The translations under genes were made by a program, and so were the position numbers. From contig JAQGDQ010000372.1 in assembly GCA_030141605.1 (NCBI GenBank), forward strand, positions 204,001 to 227,500: a stretch of 23,500 nt of DNA, in the 5' to 3' direction. How positions within the stretch are numbered: the first letter of the stretch is position 1; every line of letters starts with the position of its first letter. Of this stretch, positions 16,562 to 23,500 are shown in pieces. The notes under the pieces are model-generated. The model made no database searches. It saw only the letters and a program-made list of their open reading frames with translations, and was not told the DNA's origin. Source of the DNA: Tubiluchus corallicola (lineage: Eukaryota > Priapulida > Priapulimorpha > Priapulimorphida > Tubiluchidae).

Positions 16562-18594
16562 CTAAAACAAGATATTTTTATAATTTCTAAGCAACTTTTT
16601 TATTTCAGACACATTCCGTATTAAAGTTTAGTACATTGCCTTCAGAAAAAACTTTGTTTAAGCATACGTTTACTAAAAAACGTTTGGTACTGTGACAGTT
16701 AGGGCACTCATAGAGGATTTCCAAAGATTATAATAATGTGCTTTTTTATTTATTTTCTATTTATGTACATAATTTTCCACCAGTATCAAACTTGTACTTT
16801 GTTCAGCTCTCCACCATGGTTGAAACTCGACGGAGCCAGTCCTATTCATTAAAAATTTACAACAACTTCGGTAGGGATTATAAACACTACTGCAGTCAAA
16901 TGTTACATTACCTTATAAGGGGTCCTTATTGTTGTAGAACAACAACATTCCAAAACGTTGCTTCATTACTGCAGCAGAAAATGTTGCTTTTGACACCTAA
17001 TTGAGGTCCCTCTTTCTAATACTAGGCCTGTATCGGTAATACCTACATGTGCTTGTCAATGATTTTACATTATTGTACATCATTTGCTATTTACTTTTCT
17101 TTCAGACCCACGATGACGACTATGACATTATAATCAGCAAACGTACCATCCACGTAAACTTTGCGTTTGAAACAGACTCCACAGTTTTTCTTAGTGACGT
17201 TAATCCCAGCAACTTCGTAGTAATCCGCCACAACAGAGGCATTTATCCGGAATGGATCAGCGCATTCCTTCTGTCTGCCATATTCATACGAGTTGGGATA
17301 CTGACCGTTCCAGAAGCAGGAATAGCAAGTAACTTTTGTCGAGTTGTCAGTTTGCTGTGCTGCTGAAAAGCCTGCAGACGCAATTGGATATTAAACCACA
17401 TAAATAGTTATTATAAAAGACGAATTAATTCTAATTATACTTGGTATTGTACTGTGCTACATTTTAACAATAGATTTCAACGTCATTGCTGGTCAGCTAT
17501 TAAGGACCCTGAGTACAAGGCATTAAGGGCTTTTTGAAAGACCAGTCAAATGTATGTATCATTGCATTAGTTTTAAACCAGGGGTGTGCAAATTGCGGCC
17601 CGCCGAGAGAATTTGTGCGGCCCGCGAAGAGATTTGTCAACCTAATGAAAGTGCGGCCCAGGCGATTAATTGAGTGTATCCAGCTGAAGTCCGTGCCACG
17701 ATCCCGAAGATAGTGCGGGTAGTTTTTTCTACTAGATCGGATGCCATGAACCCTTACAAGACGGTTGTAGCTTAATAACACTGTACTATGCCATTAACCC
17801 TTACAAGACGGTTGTAGCTTAATAACACTGTACTACACAGACTGTGTGATACACATTACTAATATGCATTGTAATGAAATTACCACTATCTGTCCTGAAA
17901 GTAGAAATATATGGTTTGTAATATAAATTTTAATAACTTCTAAAATAGTTTCTTGAGTGTAGTAATAATGATGTACGCAGTACGGATGCAAAAAAATTGT
18001 TATTAGGCCTTTCTGTACTTGGCTCCTTGATCAAAATGCCTGTGGCCTGCAGGAATTGCGGGAAAGTTTAATGTGGCCCGGCTAGTCGGATAATTTGCAC
18101 ACCCCTGCATTAAGGGCTTTTTTGAAAGACTAGTCAAATGTATGTATCATTGCATTAGTTTTAAGCGATTGCATTGGTATGTATGTGTTATCCATTTAAT
18201 TTTCTTGCCAATTAGAAAAACTGCAAAATGATAACATCAGAAGATCAGCAGACAAAAAGCGGTGTGATCACGATGCACTTGCAATTTATGTTAATCAACT
18301 AAAGTTAGAAGCTAATAGTTGACAGCGTGTCAGTACCCAAAACAGAAGAAAACTAACTATGAATTTAGTGACTGGCAATTTGCAAGCAATGATTGGCTTT
18401 GTTGCAATGTTTTACTCTATAAATGTAGTAACACCCCTCTAACACCGCTAATATACTTGTCTGACTTTCACTCTCTATATTACTGAAGAGCAAATTGCAT
18501 GTATCAGAAGCTAATGCATCTTTAAGGTAAACTTACCAACCAAAAGGCATGTTGTTAACGTTATGATTGCTAAAACCAGTCGGAAAGGACTCAT
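16359..18594 (-). CDS. Ly6/Quiver-type GPI-anchored three-finger protein, complete
   Basis: Three exons (18537-18594, 17147-17371, 16359-16561) join in phase 1 at both junctions and give 161 residues and a TAG. Residues 1-24 are a signal peptide (MSPFRLVLAIITLTTCLLVG). The mature domain has ten cysteines at 35, 38, 56, 83, 86, 104, 114, 127, 129 and 134, in the Ly6 order: CYSC, C-ADPF, CGVC, RDC, CYC, then CNSA. There are N-glycosylation sites at Asn29, 63 and 77. A hydrophobic tail (about 142-161) follows, as expected for a GPI signal with a site near the CNSA motif. The layout, including C.DPF, is that of Quiver/Sleepless-type proteins, which in flies regulate potassium channels and nicotinic receptors. 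The partner here is unknown. The family call is strong; orthology to Quiver is not shown. Confidence 0.92.
17147..17371 (-). CDS. Ly6-like gene, exon 2 (fingers 1-2)
   Basis: The acceptor is GTCTGCAG|GCTTTTC and the donor GATG|GTACGT. It encodes residues 20-95 with cysteines 35, 38, 56, 83 and 86. The frame stays open into the intron, but only this donor gives the phase needed to continue into exon 3. Confidence 0.9.
17521..17578. repeat. 58-bp direct repeat, left copy
   Basis: It starts CATTAAGGGCTTTTTGAAAG and ends TTAGTTTTAAAC, directly abutting the left end of the hAT-like element. Its partner is at 18108-18166. Confidence 0.95.
17579..18107. mobile_element. Small hAT-like element, copy 2
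   Basis: The ends are CAGGGGTGTGCAAATT and its reversed complement at 18107, followed inward by GCGGCCCGC-type sequence. It lies in intron 1 of the Ly6-like gene and is a close relative of the element at 9851-10326. It differs by a 47-bp internal tandem duplication (17741-17787 and 17788-17834). It lacks the usual 8-bp target duplication and is bordered by a 58-bp direct repeat instead. Confidence 0.9.
18108..18166. repeat. 58-bp direct repeat, right copy (59 bp)
   Basis: It begins exactly at the right end of the hAT-like element. It matches 17521-17578 except for an extra T in the T run and two substitutions (ACCAG/ACTAG, TTAAAC/TTAAGC). Confidence 0.95.
18537..18594 (-). CDS. Ly6-like gene, exon 1 (signal peptide)
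   Basis: It runs from the ATG to the donor GTTG|GTAAGT, 58 bp, phase 1 out. It encodes a basic residue followed by the hydrophobic core LVLAIITLTTCLLV. Confidence 0.9.
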
Positions 18595-19160
<566 letters not shown>

Positions 19161-19163
19161 TTT

Positions 19164-19187
19164 AACAAATCTTTTAAAAGATTTGTT
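19164..19187. repeat. 24-bp perfect palindrome
   Basis: AACAAATCTTTT is followed directly by its reverse complement AAAAGATTTGTT, just after the CT tract. Confidence 0.95.
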
Positions 19188-19290
19188 ATGTGAAAATGTA
19201 ATTTGTTGATCTGAGCCTGCAAAAAGAGGCACCTTTGTGTATATATATTCATTTCTTTAATAAAGATTTATTATTATTATATAATATAAT

Positions 19291-19291
19291 A

Positions 19292-19335
<44 letters not shown>

Positions 19336-19338
19336 CCA

Positions 19339-19410
<72 letters not shown>
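19291..19410. repeat. (CT)n(AT)n(GA)n long palindrome
   Basis: A CT run, an AT run, a short CCATATATGTAT centre, an AT run and a GA run. The two halves are near-perfect reverse complements, so the stretch of about 120 bp can fold into one long hairpin or cruciform. Confidence 0.95.
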
Positions 19411-19415
<5 letters not shown>

Positions 19416-19924
19416 ATAAATATATATATAATTTCTTTTCAGTTATGTTAATTTCATAGTTCCACTTAAGAAAAAAACTAGTGTTGCTAAAGTAAGATTC
19501 TCTCTATGAAAGAACTTACCTGAAACAAATGGGGATGAGAAATTCTTTCTCAAGTAGCACGAACCTGTGGATGACACATGGAATCTATGTGATAAGCATG
19601 TGGAAATGAACTCTTTCACAGCGTGAAATTAATTAGTATGTTGATTAAAAAACATTGAATTTCTTTCGCCTTTTCAATCGCTTAGTGCTTTTGACACAGT
19701 GATTCCAAGTTTGGTCTACGTGACATTAAACTGCCACCGCTAAAATCGTTACTATGGTTCCCATTTTTATGTGAAATCAACGTGACTCTACTACGTGGCT
19801 TTCACCCAAACATCCAGCTTTGCGGCACTTTAGCAAAACAAACGGATTCTAATTTATAAATAACTTCTTAAATGATGGGGTCACCTGGATCAAGACTCAA
19901 AAAGTGTTTTGCATTCAGTTATTA
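19411..19924. other. Unassigned intergenic DNA
   Basis: AT-rich. No coding frame, family-level repeat or RNA gene was recognised. Confidence 0.5.
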
Positions 19925-19934
19925 TAAATCTTAA

Positions 19935-20416
19935 ACTTTGCCGAATTGTAACTGTGGATTTCGATTTGAGTCTGTTGAACACTTTTGTTGCACTGCCCAT
20001 TGTATCAACAAACTAGGGTGGTTATGTTTGATAAATTAAATGAAATACTTCTGGCTGAAAACCTTAATATAGCTGCCTTAGGAACTAATGATTTGTTGAA
20101 GTTGTTATTATTCGGAAAAGATGAATTTAACTATGTTGCTAACTGTAAAATATTCCAATGTATACATGACTTTATATTACGTACTAAATGCTTCCAGTAG
20201 TTTCTATCTGATATGAAATGCATCAGTCTTAAATATTCGTACATTAATATTTTCTAACCGTATATTCTTGTAGTAAAACTTGTCAGCTTGTGTAGTTATA
20301 GTCAATTCTTACTATAAATGTTCTTGTAAATAGTGTATAAAGTCTGCTATGGTGAGGATCCTAAATCATGTTGTTCAAACTGTCTGATCCAATCCTATAA
20401 TAAATTATGTTTAAAC
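19935..20416 (+). pseudogene. 5'-truncated LINE, C-terminal zinc-knuckle end
   Basis: It encodes the end of a non-LTR retrotransposon ORF2: a Cys/His motif (CNCGFRFESVEHF), then LLHCPLYQQTRVVMFDKLNE, and on to a stop near 20200. The two halves are in different frames; loss of one T in the run after the VEHF codons would explain this. A 3' UTR of about 215 bp ends ATAATAAATTATG. Perfect 10-bp duplications TAAATCTTAA at 19925-19934 and 20417-20426 define the insertion. It is a different family from the LINE at 7722-8187. Confidence 0.88.
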
Positions 20417-20426
20417 TAAATCTTAA

Positions 20427-22114
20427 GCTGCGGTTTTAATGTTGATATTCACTTGCACTTTGCGCACTCCAATATGAAACTAATAATTTGTCATAAATTT
20501 ATAATACTATACAAAAGGACTCAACATATAACTATTATATGACTGCTTGTCAAGGTGTTGTGTATATTGTGACCTTTTACTAGAGCGGGCACAAACATAA
20601 CAAAAGAAACAGTACAGAACAAGTTACTACAAAAAACTGTTACTGAAAAGATAGAAAATCGTGGAATATTTTGATGTGGAAGCCTCATGCGCCTCGCACA
20701 ACCTACAAACTGGAGGGGTATGATCTGAGCAGTGACTCGAAAACTCTAGGGAGATTGATTTCCCACCCTCTGAGGGGAGGGGGAGGGGGACGACCTATAG
20801 AAATTGACCGAAAATGGCATCACCGAACGCACTGGGAAAATAAAAAAAAAGAACAAGACTGAACGTGTTAAAAGAATATTTTTACCCAGCCATTCTCATT
20901 GTTCAGGATCACTTTTCTACAAGGCATCATGGTTTGGCTTCATTACCACAGTCTGAAACACAGCGAACACATTTCGCAGCTCAGACAGACTATGCAGCAG
21001 CGTGCAATGTTTAGTTAGGTCTTGTTGAGTGACATTCCAGAAAGAGGCGCATCCACGACGCGAAGATGCCTGCACCACTGCTTAGCAAATTTGATTAGCA
21101 AAACTTCGCCTTCTTCGTGAGGAACAAATTTTCTTAGCGCGAAAATGTCATTTCTTGAGAAGGGCTTGATTTTGTGTTACTTTAATATAATTCAGTTGAT
21201 TTGGGAAAAGGTGCTGAAATGGGCTTCCCCGGCCTACTGTAAATAGTTTTCAGCTGCGTCACTTCACCCGTATAGCTGATTCGTTCCAGCCTCTCAAAGA
21301 TTCTTTATACCAGTATAAGATACAGAGCCCATGCTCGTGCAGGAAGCCTGTTCGGCCATTATTGTTTTTTAACGTGGTTAGAAACTAATTAAAGTAGCTG
21401 AAACAATAAAAGGCAGGAAAGTTGACGTTGGTTCGAACCCGTTACAATGACTTAATTACGAAGTTTGCTCTTGTACAGAGGTACGTCTTATTAAATGATA
21501 ATTAGTGCAAATTTCAAACGTTTTTCATGCAATCTTATTTATTTAATTAAAACTTACACATAAAACTTTAATTTAAACTTTATGTTGATTTAGCCGACCA
21601 ACAAACACAACGAAATAAATAACTCTTTCGCTAGTTGTATTCTTGGTTTGATTATGAATCTATTAGTTAATTTTAATAATAGTTTGTTAGCGATTTGAAG
21701 CAAATTATTATTAAACAGATAGCATTTTTGACAACTGATAAAATATTACGTGATAGGACTGTTTTGTCTTGTCTGACAATCCAGTGTGCCAACTATGATG
21801 CAGGCGTCACTTGAACATTTATTTATTTAAAAAGTAATATTTTATGAGGGTAGCTCCTTCAGTGCTTAGCACTGCTTTCCAAGGAGGCCCTCAATTATTT
21901 ACCAATATACACAGATATATACATATCACACATGCAAATCTATCCTTAAGCTTGTTTACTAACTTTCAAAGAACCGCTTTCATCTATGCGGCTATTTACA
22001 GTATAGAAGATTGTTATCTAATCTTCATTCTAAAAAATCCACAGAAAATAGTAAAATACTAGCTTTGTGTAAGAAATGTTAGATTATAAGCATAATACAA
22101 GTTGTACTTTGCAG
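20427..22114. other. Upstream region of the Pro/Gln-rich gene
   Basis: It contains a G/A-rich patch (20774-20800) and a run of A at 20842-20850. No coding exon was recognised. The promoter and leader exon of the plus-strand gene probably lie here or in this intron, since the first visible exon opens with a splice acceptor. Confidence 0.45.
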
Positions 22115-22149
22115 TGCTGGGTCAGCAGCATCACTAATCAAGACGCGCA
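22115..22149 (+). other. 5' UTR part of the Pro/Gln-rich gene's first coding exon
   Basis: The acceptor TACTTTGCAG ends at 22114. A TAA in frame with the ATG lies five codons upstream of it, so translation cannot enter from an earlier exon in this frame. Confidence 0.65.
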
Positions 22150-22504
22150 ATGAAAAGTTCAGTCCCACCACACGGGGGCGCTGTCTTTTACGGAATGCCG
22201 CCGCCTAGTGAACCTTCCCACGTTGCTTCTCCAGCCGCCCGCCAACATCAGCCTGGTCCCATTCTTCCTCCGCCACACTTCGTGCCCCAGCCTCCCCAAC
22301 AATACCAGCAAGCTTGTTACGGAAAAGTGCCTAATCCCAGTACCGTGACGACGCAGTCAGCAGCTTACTATAATCCGAAGATGGCTTCGGCAGTACAGTC
22401 ACCCTGGGTACATGGCATGCGACATCTAGCAATGCAGAATTTCATGGCAGCAAGACCGCACGCACCATACGCCTACACACCTGTTGTCTACTATCGCCCA
22501 ACAG
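22150..22504 (+). CDS. First coding exon of an unrecognised Pro/Gln/Tyr-rich protein
   Basis: 118 codons plus one base, from ATG (in-frame TAA just upstream) to a consensus donor CCAACAG|GTAAGA, phase 1. The sequence is low-complexity and disordered: MPPPSEPSH, GPILPPPHFVPQPPQQYQQA, SAAYYNPKM, YAYTPVVYYRPTG. Its GC content is clearly higher than the surroundings, as expected of a real exon. No catalytic domain or known motif is visible. P/Q/Y-rich N-termini like this occur in RNA-binding, translation and transcription factors, but composition alone does not place it. The rest of the gene lies to the right of the window. Confidence 0.75.
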
Positions 22505-22663
22505 GTAAGAAGCACCTTTTATTTCTGCTGCCGGTCTAGTTGGTCAAATGTTTCAACAGTGGTTTAGAAGTATAGAGTGCATGTGGTTTTGCATTCATTT
22601 CATTATAAAGAGTCAAATAGGAAAACTTTTGCTTGCAAATATCGCTATAAAATTAAAGCTTAG

Positions 22664-23110
22664 CCCTTTCAGTCCCAAATTATTTTTTTAATAAGAAAAA
22701 TTTTTTTGGTTTGGTACTTTTGTTTCAGTATGTCCATCTTGTTTACACATAATTTTTTTCTACCTGTGCCCGCGTGCTAAATATAGCCTGTATCCCACGG
22801 GATACATTGGGATTCAATGGAAGCATAAAATGTGCTTCATTTTGCAACTGCTGATAATTTTTTAAAGTATTTAAGACATTTAGTATGCACGCTATGCCGA
22901 TCTGTACAAATTCGTCTGTAAAGTACTGTACGTTGAGCACTTTTTTATGCAATGTAGATTTTCTAGTTTGCCATTTTATCACCATTTTAGTCTATTGTTA
23001 TTGGCTTAATAACTATTAACAGATCAAATAACTGTCAGTTTTAAAATTTTATTAATTTTAACGGCAGAAAATATTCTCGTATCCCACGAGATACAACGGG
23101 TATGAAAGGG
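22664..23110. mobile_element. piggyBac-like MITE, 447 bp
   Basis: The ends are CCCTTTCAGTCCC and, reversed, CCCTTTCATACCC. The right flank is TTAA (23111-23114); the left is TTAG (22660-22663), one change from the TTAA duplication that piggyBac elements make. Inside, two related hairpins (GTATCCCACGGGATAC at 22790-22805 and GTATCCCACGAGATAC at 23079-23094) lie in the same orientation. No transposase frame is present. It lies in the first visible intron of the plus-strand gene. Confidence 0.6.
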
Positions 23111-23114
23111 TTAA

Positions 23115-23500
23115 ATATTTTTTGGCAAATACCAATCACGATTCTCGAAATATGCCAAAGTACAACGTGTGTACAACGTTTAGCGCCATCTGTAGAAAAG
23201 TTGAAAACCATTTCAGAAAAATTTCATTTGTTTATGCTTGAAAAAGCAACTTCTCTATTAAATATCAAAATCCTGCGCTCTAAAGGCCAGTTCACGCTGC
23301 TATACAAAGGGGCGTTCAGATTTATTAGTATGTTGTGTAATTATGTAGTGCTGTGGCTATTACGTAATAAGTGTGGTTATGTAGGTGGCGTCACTGGCTG
23401 ACTAAAGACGGTAGTGGGTGTGCGAGACCGTTTGTGTGTCTGTGTTTGCCCGTGTATATGTGCGCGCAATAAAATCAAACGGATGAAGTTGTGATCACCA
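23115..23500. other. Intron sequence to the right edge, possible LTR end
   Basis: An open frame runs through 23102-23401, but it has no recognisable family and starts inside a MITE, so I do not call a gene. AATAAA at 23468-23473, followed by a short tail ending CACCA at the edge, could be the 3' end of an LTR. This cannot be tested without the flanking sequence. Confidence 0.3.

Noticed and set aside
17049-17366. 105-residue plus-strand open frame
   Set aside because: It is antisense to exon 2 of the Ly6-like gene, whose minus-strand frame has family motifs and splice sites.
21426-21446. GGTTCGAACCC, a tRNA T-loop-like sequence
   Set aside because: No matching A box, acceptor stem or anticodon arm at the right distance upstream.
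23330-23500. LTR ending at the right edge
   Set aside because: AATAAA and a CACCA end are suggestive, but no start, primer site or second copy is visible in the window.

Overview
This window is nuclear DNA from an animal, most likely an invertebrate. It is AT-rich. Its genes are split by GT-AG introns of about 120 bp to 2 kb, and it carries LINE, hAT-like, piggyBac-like and LTR debris, 5S-derived SINE-like fragments, long microsatellites and minisatellites. I found no bacterial-style operons, rRNA, tRNA or CRISPR array. The phylum cannot be settled from the sequence alone. A Quiver/Ly6-type GPI protein argues for an animal.

Three genes can be assembled by joining exons in frame. (1) Minus strand, 11302 down to 766 and running off the left edge: nine coding exons (528, 136, 157, 130, 178, 102, 102, 127 and 131 bp) plus an upstream leader exon near 12058. 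They splice into one 530-codon frame. It begins with a disordered Ser/Pro/Gln-rich region that has a SUMO-type motif and a basic patch. Next comes a domain resembling the N-terminal module of metazoan G2E3-like HECT proteins. It ends in a SABATH-type (Methyltransf_7) methyltransferase domain cut by the window edge. This fusion is the most novel item here. (2) Minus strand, 18594 to 16359: a complete three-exon, 161-aa Ly6/Quiver-type protein with a signal peptide, ten cysteines, a CNSA end motif and a hydrophobic tail for a GPI anchor. (3) Plus strand, 22150-22504: the first coding exon of a Pro/Gln/Tyr-rich protein, continuing beyond the right edge.

Repeats fill most of the rest. In intron 5-6 of gene 1 a 48-bp minisatellite is split by a 1316-bp hAT-like element with a perfect 8-bp target duplication. 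That element itself carries a 96-bp MITE with its own perfect 8-bp duplication. Introns of gene 1 also hold a 5'-truncated LINE, an LTR next to a splice acceptor, a 476-bp hAT-like element 38 bp from another acceptor, and two opposite-strand copies of one repeat that bracket the two exons encoding the SAM-binding core.

Between genes 1 and 2 lies a 2392-bp array of exactly 46 units of 52 bp, with a 3-unit higher-order repeat in its middle. Gene 2 has a second copy of the small hAT-like element in intron 1, bordered by an unusual 58-bp direct repeat. Between gene 2 and gene 3 are a (CT)n tract of about 270 bp, a (CT)(AT)(GA) cruciform-type palindrome and a second truncated LINE with a 10-bp target duplication. 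A piggyBac-like MITE sits just inside the first visible intron of gene 3. Genes 1 and 2 share a strand but show no functional link.
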